The position numbers and the translations under genes were made by a program. A stretch of 9,800 nucleotides of DNA, from positions 1 through 9,800 of the forward strand of contig PWNW01000097.1 of assembly GCA_003557605.1 (NCBI GenBank), given 5' to 3'. Origin of the DNA: Spirochaetaceae bacterium. GTDB taxonomy: Bacteria > Spirochaetota > Spirochaetia > PWKH01. The notes beneath the pieces were generated by a model that was not told where the DNA came from, did no database searches, and saw nothing but the letters and a program-made list of their open reading frames with translations. Numbering within the stretch: the first letter of the stretch is position 1; each line of letters opens with the position of its first letter. Shown in pieces: positions 1 to 5,974 of this stretch.

Positions 1-401
1 ATGTGGGTTACAATCAGCTGGACTACACCCTCAGAATTGACAGCAGAGTATCAGTATGGGAGCGGACAAACATCATGGATGTTGCTCCTGAAATGATTAC
101 CGCCGATGCGGCTGCTGCAGACCTTTCCTTCCGGTCCATCAGAGGTGCAGCATCCCATATTCTCTCCTTGACGAAACAAAAATGGCTCATTGCCTTAATT
201 AAACCGCAGTTTGAGGTTCACCAGGATGCTCAGTTCAAGGGGGTCATCACAGATGATACTCTGCGGCAGCAGGTGCTTGATCAGGTGTGTCAGGGACTTC
301 TTGAGGAGCATGTGGCAGTAAAGAAGATCGTTCCCTCCCCGATACGGGGTCGTCGAGGCAATGTTGAATACCTGGCCCTCCTTGAGCCTGAGTTCACCTG
401 A
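1..401 (+). CDS. tlyA: TlyA-family rRNA 2'-O-methyltransferase (C-terminal part, 5' end outside window)
   Basis: The reading frame is already open at the left edge, so only the last 133 or so residues are present and the true start lies upstream. The visible part matches the FtsJ-like methyltransferase half of TlyA. It has a VGYNQLDYTLR segment from the SAM-binding region, an ERTN motif, DLSFRSI (usually DVSFISL) and ALIKPQFEV with the conserved lysine. It ends with the family's SPIRGRRGNVEYL tail. TlyA proteins 2'-O-methylate cytidines in 16S and, in some lineages, 23S rRNA; older annotations call them hemolysins. The N-terminal S4 RNA-binding domain would lie upstream and cannot be checked. 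The stop codon (399-401) overlaps the end of the convergent gene by 8 bases, so any terminator must lie inside that gene. The family call is firm; the exact methylation target is not shown by sequence. Confidence 0.88.
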   Translation, partial: VGYNQLDYTLRIDSRVSVWERTNIMDVAPEMITADAAAADLSFRSIRGAASHILSLTKQKWLIALIKPQFEVHQDAQFKGVITDDTLRQQVLDQVCQGLLEEHVAVKKIVPSPIRGRRGNVEYLALLEPEFT

Positions 402-951
402 CCGGGACAGGCCCTTGTTTGATTTCATTCATCTGGATCAGCAGAAACTGATGCACCCCCTCAGCGCCTCGAAGGGTCTCGGCAACCTGGGCAACCGCAG
501 CAGCCTTTCCCTGTTCTCCAAGCGGATGGGACGCATAAAACTCTGATGAGAATTCAATATAGAGGGTGTTTCGTATCAGCCGTGAGCCGATATATGAAGT
601 GCCTGAAGGTATCATGGTAAGGTAGCCCTGCTCAAGTTCCTCTAGCCGTGGACTGCGAAGCAGTGCCGTCATAAGCTGATCATAGGGGGTTGAAGCGGCA
701 GATGACCCGTATACCGGTATGCCGGTTATTTCTGCCTGCAGTCCATTATTCCGATATACCGCAAGTGCTCGCAGCACCGGCTGAACCCCTGCTGATTCTG
801 CCTCCCTGGAGGATTCATGAAGAAGTGATTCATAGGAACTGATGTTCCTGATGATACGCGGAAGAAACACCGCCGCAGATGTAAGAATCACTACAGCCAG
901 AAGTATCCAGAGTATTGGCGGTATGTCTGAAAATTCTGAGCGCCGTGCCAT
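394..951 (-). CDS. single-pass membrane protein with GerMN-like domain
   Basis: Taking the ATG at 951 gives 185 residues. A short charged N-terminus (MARRSEF) is followed by a hydrophobic anchor at about residues 11-31, with no lipobox cysteine. The rest should therefore lie outside the membrane. The C-terminal 120 or so residues resemble the GerMN domain of spore-germination and lipoprotein LpqB-type proteins. Visible elements are a strand reading NTLYIEFSSEF, then a helix (GKAAAVAQVAETL), then a GVHQFLLIQMN strand. GerMN domains are usually extracytoplasmic binding modules of poorly known ligand; nothing here implies sporulation. A TTG at 987 would add 12 residues, but no good Shine-Dalgarno precedes it. 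A GGGA lies 12 bases before the ATG, which is also weak, so the start is uncertain. The gene runs convergent to tlyA and divergent from ptsI. The domain call is moderate; the cellular role is unknown. Confidence 0.72.
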   Translation of the reverse strand: MARRSEFSDIPPILWILLAVVILTSAAVFLPRIIRNISSYESLLHESSREAESAGVQPVLRALAVYRNNGLQAEITGIPVYGSSAASTPYDQLMTALLRSPRLEELEQGYLTMIPSGTSYIGSRLIRNTLYIEFSSEFYASHPLGEQGKAAAVAQVAETLRGAEGVHQFLLIQMNEIKQGPVPVR

Positions 952-1043
952 TGGTGCATCATATCCCAGACAGCGGTATATCCGCAAGGAGTAAGAACCA
1001 ATGGGATACAGTATAGGTATTGTTATAGCGCAGATAGAGATAA

Positions 1044-1072
1044 TAAGTATGCAGAAGTTTTATATTTGACAA
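1044..1072 (-). promoter_or_regulatory. candidate sigma-70 promoter for the GerMN-like gene
   Basis: Read on the minus strand there is TTGTCA (1067-1072), 17 bases, then TACTTA (1044-1049). The -35 is 5/6 to consensus and the -10 weaker. It shares its -35 bases with the plus-strand TTGACA, so the two promoters would sit back to back. It would start RNA near 1037, giving a leader of about 85 bases to the ATG at 951. This rests on motif matching only. Confidence 0.35.
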
Positions 1073-1094
1073 TGGATATAAAACTCCGTATAGT
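1066..1094 (+). promoter_or_regulatory. strong sigma-70-type promoter before ptsI
   Basis: TTGACA (1066-1071), a 17-base spacer, then TATAGT (1089-1094). This is a full consensus -35 with a 5/6 -10 at ideal spacing, and the best promoter match in the window. The expected RNA start, about 1100-1102, falls only 2-4 bases before the ptsI ATG at 1104. The AGGGGAG at 1095-1101 would then be largely absent from the transcript. Either ptsI mRNA is nearly leaderless or another upstream promoter supplies the leader. Confidence 0.65.
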
Positions 1095-1103
1095 AGGGGA
1101 GTA

Positions 1104-2849
1104 ATGAAAACCATCACAGGCATCCCAGGTTCTCCAGGAATAGCGATAGGGAAAGTTTTTCTCTATACAAACCAGAACTTAAAAGTACCCGTGTATCCCA
1201 TTGAAGAGAAGGAAGCTGACGGGGAAATGGAGCGTCTTTTTGAAGCAGTTGAGAAGACTCGCAATGACCTGCAGGAACTGAAGGAACGCTCCAAGAAACA
1301 GAACGGTGAAAAAGATCTGGAGATCATTGAGACTCATCTTATGATCCTTGATGACCCTGACCTGGCTGATCAGGTGAGAAAGGAAGTATCTCAGCAGCTG
1401 GTAAATGCCGAGCGGGCTCTGGAGGTGGTGATCAGCAGGACCGTTGAAGCACTCGAAAGAAGTGCGGATGAGTATTTGAAAGAACGTACCATGGATTTCT
1501 ATGATGTGTTCAATCGGGTAATGCACCATCTGCTGTATCTGGAGCGGACAACCCTGTACGAAATCCAGCACCAGGTGATTCTCGTCTCCGGTACACTGCT
1601 GCCTTCGGAAGTACTTACGCTCAATAAGACATATGTGAAAGGGTTTGCCCTTGATGCCGGGGGGAAAACCTCCCATACTGCCATCCTTGCTCGGTCCTTT
1701 GAAATTCCTGCGGTGCTCGGCCTTGTAGATATTACCTCCCAGGTCAGCAGCGGAGATGTGATTATTGCCGACGGGAATGAGGGCAAGGTCATTATACGAC
1801 CTGACCGTGAGACCATTGAGGAATATGTCACCAGACTGACAAAATGGGAGAGCCACGAGAAAAAGCTCCTGGAACTCCATGAACTTCCTGCGGTCACCAC
1901 CGACGGACATCGGGTGCATCTTCGAGCTAATCTTGAAATACCCGAAGAAGTGGAATCCGCTTTAATTCACGGCGCTGAGGGTGTAGGCCTCTACCGTTCT
2001 GAATTCCTCTTTCTCAAACCCGGTGAAATTGCCGATGAGCAGGAGCAGTATGAGGCATATGCAAAGGTCCTCAAAGGCATGGGCTCTCAACTGCCTGTGA
2101 CTGTCCGTACCATCGATGTGGGGGGTGACAAGGTAATTCCAGAACTCCAGGTTTCTGACGAGGAGAACCCGATTCTTGGATGGAGGGCTGTCAGATTCTG
2201 CCTTTCCCGTCGTGATATCTTCCGCACCCAGCTGAAGGCAATGCTTCGTGCTTCCGTGCATGGACAGCTTCGGATCATGTTTCCAATGATCAGCGGCATT
2301 GAAGAGCTTGAAGATGTGCTCAATGAGCTTGATGAGGTGAAACAGGAGTGCCGGGAGCAGGAGATTCCCTTTGATGAATCCATTCAGATCGGTACGATGA
2401 TTGAGGTTCCTGCTGCGGCATTGATCAGCGACATCATCGCCCAGCGTGTGGATTTCTTCTCCATAGGCACCAATGACCTGATACAGTACACCATTGCAGT
2501 GGACCGGGGCAATGAAAAAATCGCATATTTGTATCAGCCGTTTCATCCCGGGGTTCTTCGGTTCATCAGGATGATTATTGATTCCGGACACAAGGCAGGA
2601 ATTCCTGTCGGCATGTGCGGAGAAATGGCAGGAGATCCTTTGTCCACGGTTCTTCTTCTTGGACTGGGACTGGATGAATTCAGCATGAGCCCTGCCGCTC
2701 TGCTTGAGGTAAAGAGAATTATCCGCTCAGTCAACCTGCATGAAGCGCAGGAATTGGTGGACGACATTATGGAAATGCAGTCCTACCGTGACATTAACAC
2801 CTACGTAAGGAAATGGATGAATGAGCGAATTAAATTCTTTAAATACTGA
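1104..2849 (+). CDS. ptsI: phosphoenolpyruvate-protein phosphotransferase (PTS enzyme I)
   Basis: Enzyme I takes phosphate from PEP and passes it to HPr, the first step of the sugar phosphotransferase relay, in the cytoplasm. At 581 residues it has the usual family length. The N-terminus (ITGIPGSPGIAIGK) matches family starts, fixing the ATG. The HPr-binding helical and phosphohistidine region carries GGKTSHTAILARS with the active histidine at 191. The C-terminal PEP-binding barrel has GLYRSEFLF (Arg298), TVRTIDVGGDK (Arg335), the metal ligands Glu434 and Asp458 (SIGTNDL), and the catalytic Cys505 in GMCGEMAGDP. All key residues of the E. coli enzyme have a counterpart, so it should be active. 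No ptsH or sugar-specific enzyme II is in the window; der follows with a 29-base overlap. In spirochaetes with a reduced PTS such an enzyme I can serve regulation rather than transport, but that is inference here. Confidence 0.96.
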   Translation: MKTITGIPGSPGIAIGKVFLYTNQNLKVPVYPIEEKEADGEMERLFEAVEKTRNDLQELKERSKKQNGEKDLEIIETHLMILDDPDLADQVRKEVSQQLVNAERALEVVISRTVEALERSADEYLKERTMDFYDVFNRVMHHLLYLERTTLYEIQHQVILVSGTLLPSEVLTLNKTYVKGFALDAGGKTSHTAILARSFEIPAVLGLVDITSQVSSGDVIIADGNEGKVIIRPDRETIEEYVTRLTKWESHEKKLLELHELPAVTTDGHRVHLRANLEIPEEVESALIHGAEGVGLYRSEFLFLKPGEIADEQEQYEAYAKVLKGMGSQLPVTVRTIDVGGDKVIPELQVSDEENPILGWRAVRFCLSRRDIFRTQLKAMLRASVHGQLRIMFPMISGIEELEDVLNELDEVKQECREQEIPFDESIQIGTMIEVPAAALISDIIAQRVDFFSIGTNDLIQYTIAVDRGNEKIAYLYQPFHPGVLRFIRMIIDSGHKAGIPVGMCGEMAGDPLSTVLLLGLGLDEFSMSPAALLEVKRIIRSVNLHEAQELVDDIMEMQSYRDINTYVRKWMNERIKFFKY

Positions 2850-4182
2850 ATATGAACTCCCGGTTATTGCCATAGTCGGACGACCAAATGTGGGGAAATC
2901 GACACTGTTTAATCGACTGATACGAAGACGGCGCTCGATTACTGATCCTGCTCCTGGGGTGACCCGTGACCTTATTGAGGAGACTTATCTGCTTAACGGG
3001 AAACCGGTGAAACTGGTAGATTCCGGAGGAGCCACCCTTAGACATGAAGGATTCGATGATCTGGTAACCGAAAAAAGTCTCCAGATCATTAAACGTGCCG
3101 ACGTAGTTGTGCTGCTCCTTGATGTGCATGAGATCACCCCTGAGGATGAGATGCTCATAGAAGCGGTGCGGCCCCGTTCACAGCAGCTGGTGGTTGCGGT
3201 GAATAAAGTTGACCATGAGGTCCATGAGAAGCTTATCTGGGAAGCATACCGCTTCGGCTTCAATACCATAGTCCCAATCTCTGCAGAACATGGAAGAGGT
3301 ATTGTTGAACTTGAGGAGGAGATGTATAAACTGATCGATTTCTCCCAGATTTCTCTTTCCCAGCCCGAGGGGCCTAAGACTGTCAGAATTGCGGTCATGG
3401 GCAAGCCCAATACAGGGAAATCAACTCTGATCAACAGACTGCTCGGCCGGGACGTATCGATTGTCAGTGATATTCCCGGCACCACCCGTGATACGGTGAC
3501 GGGGGAATTTGAGCACCGGGGAACAGCCTACCAGGTAACCGATACCGCAGGCATCCGCAGAAAGAGCAGAGTTGCTGAGAATGTGGAATATTATTCGGTG
3601 ACCCGGGCTGTCAGTGCTATAGACCAGTCGGACGTAGTGCTGCTTCTGATGGATTCAGCCGACGGACTTGTTGATCAGGACAAAAAGATTGCATCGCTAA
3701 TAACAAAAAAGGGCAAGGGGCTTATCCTGGTTTTAAATAAATGGGATTTGATGGAAGGGATACCAAACCAGCTCCGTGCAGTCCGTGACCGGGTGCGGTT
3801 TCTGTTTCCTGTTGTTTCCTTTGCCCCTTTGCTGCCGATTTCTGCTCAGCAGGGAAGCGGAATAGATGTATTGATGAAAACCGTTGACCAGGTATATGAA
3901 CAGCTCAGCAGACGGGTAGAGACATCGGCGCTTAACAGTGCGCTGGAAGCATGGACGCAGCGCCATGAACCCCCCAGGGACAGTAAAGGAAGATATAAAA
4001 TTCTCTACGGGACTCAAGTGAGAACGAATCCTGTTGAATTTGTCCTGTTTGTCAACCGAAAGGACAAGTTCCCCAAGGAATACCTCGGGTATATTACCAA
4101 CGGGATCAGGAAGGAGCTTGGATTTGACCTGATTCCTCTGCGTGTTGAACTTCGGGAGCGTAAAAGGAGGGGAGGCAGGTGA
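2821..4182 (+). CDS. der: ribosome-assembly GTPase Der (EngA)
   Basis: Der is a double GTPase needed for maturation of the 50S ribosomal subunit. The 453-residue protein has the full layout. GTPase domain 1 has GRPNVGKS (20-27), PGVTRD, DSGG (67-70) and NKVD (128-131). Domain 2 has GKPNTGKS (194-201), PGTTRD, DTAG (241-244), NKWD (306-309) and SAQ. A C-terminal KH-like domain (about 360-446) contains YGTQVRTNPVEFVLFVN and ends basic (RERKRRGGR). The first domain's G3 reads DSGG where DTGG is usual, a mild change. The ATG at 2821 lies inside the end of ptsI in another frame. It is the only ATG/GTG/TTG start before the Walker A motif and has AAGGA (2807-2811) nine bases upstream, so the 29-base overlap is real. 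Expression is probably coupled to ptsI. Confidence 0.96.
   Translation: MSELNSLNTEYELPVIAIVGRPNVGKSTLFNRLIRRRRSITDPAPGVTRDLIEETYLLNGKPVKLVDSGGATLRHEGFDDLVTEKSLQIIKRADVVVLLLDVHEITPEDEMLIEAVRPRSQQLVVAVNKVDHEVHEKLIWEAYRFGFNTIVPISAEHGRGIVELEEEMYKLIDFSQISLSQPEGPKTVRIAVMGKPNTGKSTLINRLLGRDVSIVSDIPGTTRDTVTGEFEHRGTAYQVTDTAGIRRKSRVAENVEYYSVTRAVSAIDQSDVVLLLMDSADGLVDQDKKIASLITKKGKGLILVLNKWDLMEGIPNQLRAVRDRVRFLFPVVSFAPLLPISAQQGSGIDVLMKTVDQVYEQLSRRVETSALNSALEAWTQRHEPPRDSKGRYKILYGTQVRTNPVEFVLFVNRKDKFPKEYLGYITNGIRKELGFDLIPLRVELRERKRRGGR
4164..4181 (+). promoter_or_regulatory. strong ribosome binding site with GTGA start/stop overlap
   Basis: AAGGAGG (4164-4170) lies within the last codons of der, eight bases before a GTG start whose bases are shared with the der stop (GTGA). 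This decides the HAD gene start and points to translational coupling. Confidence 0.8.
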
Positions 4183-4886
4183 ACATCAGGGCAGTAGCGT
4201 TTGACATTGACGGGACCTTGTACCCTGAACAGAAGTTTTTTCTGAAATGCATCCCCGATGCAGTGAAGGATCCCCTTCTGTTCTACGGGTTCTGCCGTGC
4301 AAGAAAACACATCCGCCTTCATGATCTGTATGAACCGCCCTTTCATCGGGAGCAGGCGGTCAGGGTACTGAAATCCCTGCACAGGAGAGCGGACGAGAAC
4401 CGGATTGAACAGATTCAGCAGCGTCTCGAAAAGCGTTATTATTCCCGCTGGGACCATCTCTTCCATGGGATGAAGCCCTTTGACGGTTCATCACATGCCC
4501 TTGCAGAACTGAGAAAACGGGGATATTTGCTTGCAGCAATGTCCGATTTTCCTGTGGGCATCAAGCTTGAGGTGCTCGGTCTTGAGGAGCACTTTCTGTT
4601 TTCCTTTTCCAGTGAAGAGGTAGGGTATCTCAAACCTTCCCGGGTACCGTTTATGACCCTGTGCGATGAACTGGGCATGCATCCAAGCGAGGTGCTGTAC
4701 GTAGGGAACAGCGTCTCAAAGGATATTGCGGGTTCTCGGGATGCGGGAATGGCTGCTGCACTGTACCGCAGAGGCAGCACAGGAGAAGTTCGGTCCCCTG
4801 CACCTGATGATATGTCGATTGCCCATATAGAGTTCTCGTCCTATTACGAGTTTCCGGACCTGGTTGATGCTCTGCAGGATATCTAA
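4179..4886 (+). CDS. HAD-superfamily hydrolase (phosphatase-like)
   Basis: This 235-residue protein shows the haloacid dehalogenase fold motifs in order. Motif I is FDIDGT (nucleophile Asp9, acid/base Asp11), motif II is Ser122 in AAMSDFP, motif III is Lys152 in GYLKPS, and motif IV is GNSVSKD (176-182). A helical cap fills about residues 15-95. Motif IV normally begins GD; here the first acidic residue is Asn177 while Asp182 is kept, so metal binding may rely on Asp182. The substrate cannot be read from sequence; most relatives hydrolyse small phosphomonoesters. The start is GTG at 4179, overlapping the der stop as GTGA, with AAGGAGG (4164-4170) at 8 bases, a very good ribosome site. Its place between der and a membrane coiled-coil gene gives no clear functional hint. 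Confidence 0.88.
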   Translation: MNIRAVAFDIDGTLYPEQKFFLKCIPDAVKDPLLFYGFCRARKHIRLHDLYEPPFHREQAVRVLKSLHRRADENRIEQIQQRLEKRYYSRWDHLFHGMKPFDGSSHALAELRKRGYLLAAMSDFPVGIKLEVLGLEEHFLFSFSSEEVGYLKPSRVPFMTLCDELGMHPSEVLYVGNSVSKDIAGSRDAGMAAALYRRGSTGEVRSPAPDDMSIAHIEFSSYYEFPDLVDALQDI

Positions 4887-4951
4887 TGATTGACAACCTT
4901 CCCTATCTGCAGGACAATGAAGCAAGCTTAATTGCATGGAGCCGCCTATGA
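4886..4951 (+). CDS. 21-residue small ORF between the HAD and coiled-coil genes
   Basis: The ATG at 4886 shares its first base with the preceding stop (TAATG) and has AGGA (4876-4879) six bases upstream. The 21 codons encode MIDNLPYLQDNEASLIAWSRL and end in TGA at 4949-4951, overlapping the next ATG as ATGA. Both junctions have the form expected of coupled cistrons, so the ORF fills the gap exactly and could carry ribosomes from one gene to the next. The peptide has a mixed acidic and hydrophobic composition and no membrane segment; I do not recognise it. It may be a leader or coupling peptide, a conserved microprotein, or a chance ORF. The two-sided overlap plus a ribosome site argue for real translation, but conservation is unknown. 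Confidence 0.45.
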   Translation: MIDNLPYLQDNEASLIAWSRL

Positions 4952-5841
4952 TTATTCAGCCTGGGAACATAATTGTGTTCTTGGTAGTAATGGCGTTTTT
5001 TCTGACCTCCCGGTTTCTGGACCAGAAGGACAGAAAAATAACGAAAGCCAGAAAATACATTGAGAAGCAGTCGGACAATTTGAAGCAGACCATGGACCAG
5101 CGGAAAAAGGAGCTGGAGGAACTGGATGAAAGCATTCAGGGCAAGGAGGCGAGCACCCGGGAAATGCTTAAACGGGTGGAGTCTCTGCTTCAGGAGATTG
5201 ATGCCCACAGCGATGATCTGATGAAGCTGCAGGCCCAGCTTACTCATTACCATAAAATACTGAAGGACCTGTCCCTGCTGACGGAAAAAGCTGAACGAAG
5301 GGTCCAGATGATAAAACAGGAAAGCAGAGACCTTGAGGATACCGAAAGCCGACTGGAACAGCTTCAGTCACACATGCTTCAGGCGCTGCGGCAGGCGGAA
5401 ACAGCAAAGCAGGATGTGGAGCAGGCGGCGAAAGGGGCCCTCAGGGAGTTTCAGGAGGAATCAGATCGAATAGCTGAGGAAACCAGGCAGCAGATGATTG
5501 AGGAGGAGCAGCAGCGGCGTCCTGAACCTCCACCAGGCCCTGCTCCTATTGAGGAGCAGTACCCAGAACTGGAGGAGGTTCAGAAAGAGCCTGCTCAGCC
5601 GATAGCGGAGCAGGCCTATTCCTATGAGGATATTGCCCAGGAGGAAACTGAAGAGCTTATCCCCGATGAGGAGGATGAGATCCCTGATGAGTCCACTGGA
5701 ACAGAACAGAAGCGTGATCTGGTAAAGAAACTTCGAGACCAGGGATTTGATGCATCTCAGATTGCCCAGCGCATGGGTACTTCCCGGGGAGAAGTTGAGC
5801 TGCTTCTGGAGATTCTCAGGTTTTCAGAGGATGAAAAGTAA
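4948..5841 (+). CDS. membrane-anchored coiled-coil protein with SwrB/DUF6115-like C-terminal helix-turn-helix
   Basis: With the ATG at 4948 this is a 297-residue protein. An N-terminal anchor (about residues 7-24) is followed by a long charged coiled coil (about 25-190). Next comes a proline- and acid-rich linker (190-252), then a helix-turn-helix-like tail (LVKKLRDQGFDASQIAQRMG, then GEVELLLEILRF, to about 292). The anchor, coil and terminal helix-turn-helix ending in GEV-hydrophobic repeats resemble SwrB (DUF6115) of Bacillus and DUF2802 proteins found near flagellar and chemotaxis genes. SwrB promotes assembly of the flagellar export gate. That function is inferred from layout only; no flagellar gene is in this window. 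An ATG at 4936 would add four residues but lacks a ribosome site. The one at 4948 has GGAG (4938-4941) at six bases and overlaps the small ORF stop. The tail could instead be a generic DNA- or protein-binding helix-turn-helix. Confidence 0.8.
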   Translation: MIIQPGNIIVFLVVMAFFLTSRFLDQKDRKITKARKYIEKQSDNLKQTMDQRKKELEELDESIQGKEASTREMLKRVESLLQEIDAHSDDLMKLQAQLTHYHKILKDLSLLTEKAERRVQMIKQESRDLEDTESRLEQLQSHMLQALRQAETAKQDVEQAAKGALREFQEESDRIAEETRQQMIEEEQQRRPEPPPGPAPIEEQYPELEEVQKEPAQPIAEQAYSYEDIAQEETEELIPDEEDEIPDESTGTEQKRDLVKKLRDQGFDASQIAQRMGTSRGEVELLLEILRFSEDEK

Positions 5842-5974
5842 ATTTTTTATTCCAGAGTCGTAAATTACTTGACTCTCTTTCGGCCCTCTTAGTACTTTAT
5901 GAATGAACAGCACATCACAGAATATCTCTACTGAGTTTCAATAGGGGTATTATGCTGTTTTATGATACGAAAAA
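5842..5974 (+). promoter_or_regulatory. grpE upstream region with candidate promoter elements
   Basis: This 133-base gap separates two operons. It holds TTGACT (5869-5874, 5/6 -35) with only a poor -10 (TACTTT, 5893-5898, 18-base spacer). Nearer the gene are TATTAT (5948-5953) and TATGAT (5961-5966), each a good -10 without a convincing -35. No GC-rich hairpin with a T-run is present to end the upstream operon. No TTAGCACTC-N9-GAGTGCTAA (CIRCE) element is seen, and no hrcA gene lies here. A promoter is likely somewhere in this region, but its exact position is unresolved. Confidence 0.4.
5854..5876. repeat. inverted repeat AGAGTC-N11-GACTCT overlapping a possible -35
   Basis: AGAGTC (5854-5859) and GACTCT (5871-5876) are perfect 6-base inverted arms with an 11-base spacer. 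The right arm overlaps the TTGACT -35 candidate at 5869-5874. This is a plausible operator layout. As a terminator it is poor: short stem and no following T-run. The arms run opposite to CIRCE arms, so it is not a degenerate CIRCE. Confidence 0.35.

Noticed and set aside
401..430. Possible terminator after tlyA (GGGACAGGCCC followed by TTGTTTGATTT)
   Set aside because: The stem is only three base pairs and the T-run is interrupted, too weak to call.
361..546. A 61-codon plus-strand frame across the tlyA/GerMN junction
   Set aside because: It lies antisense to the GerMN-like gene, has no ribosome site and no family resemblance.
1179..1919. A 246-codon open frame on the minus strand inside ptsI
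   Set aside because: It lies antisense to a fully conserved enzyme I, and its translation shows no recognisable domain and no coherent composition. It is an antisense shadow of ptsI codon use.
4871..4914. Nine-base direct repeat TCTGCAGGA (4871-4879 and 4906-4914)
   Set aside because: There are two copies only, both within coding sequence. The first serves as the small ORF's ribosome site, but the second precedes no useful start, so it is likely chance.
5899..5934. An 11-codon ORF (MNEQHITEYLY) in the gap before grpE
   Set aside because: There is no Shine-Dalgarno and no coupling to a neighbour, and it is too short to separate from chance.
5842..5974. CIRCE operator
   Set aside because: The ACTC and GAGT core pieces present are in the wrong order and spacing; no TTAGCACTC-N9-GAGTGCTAA form was found even with several mismatches allowed.
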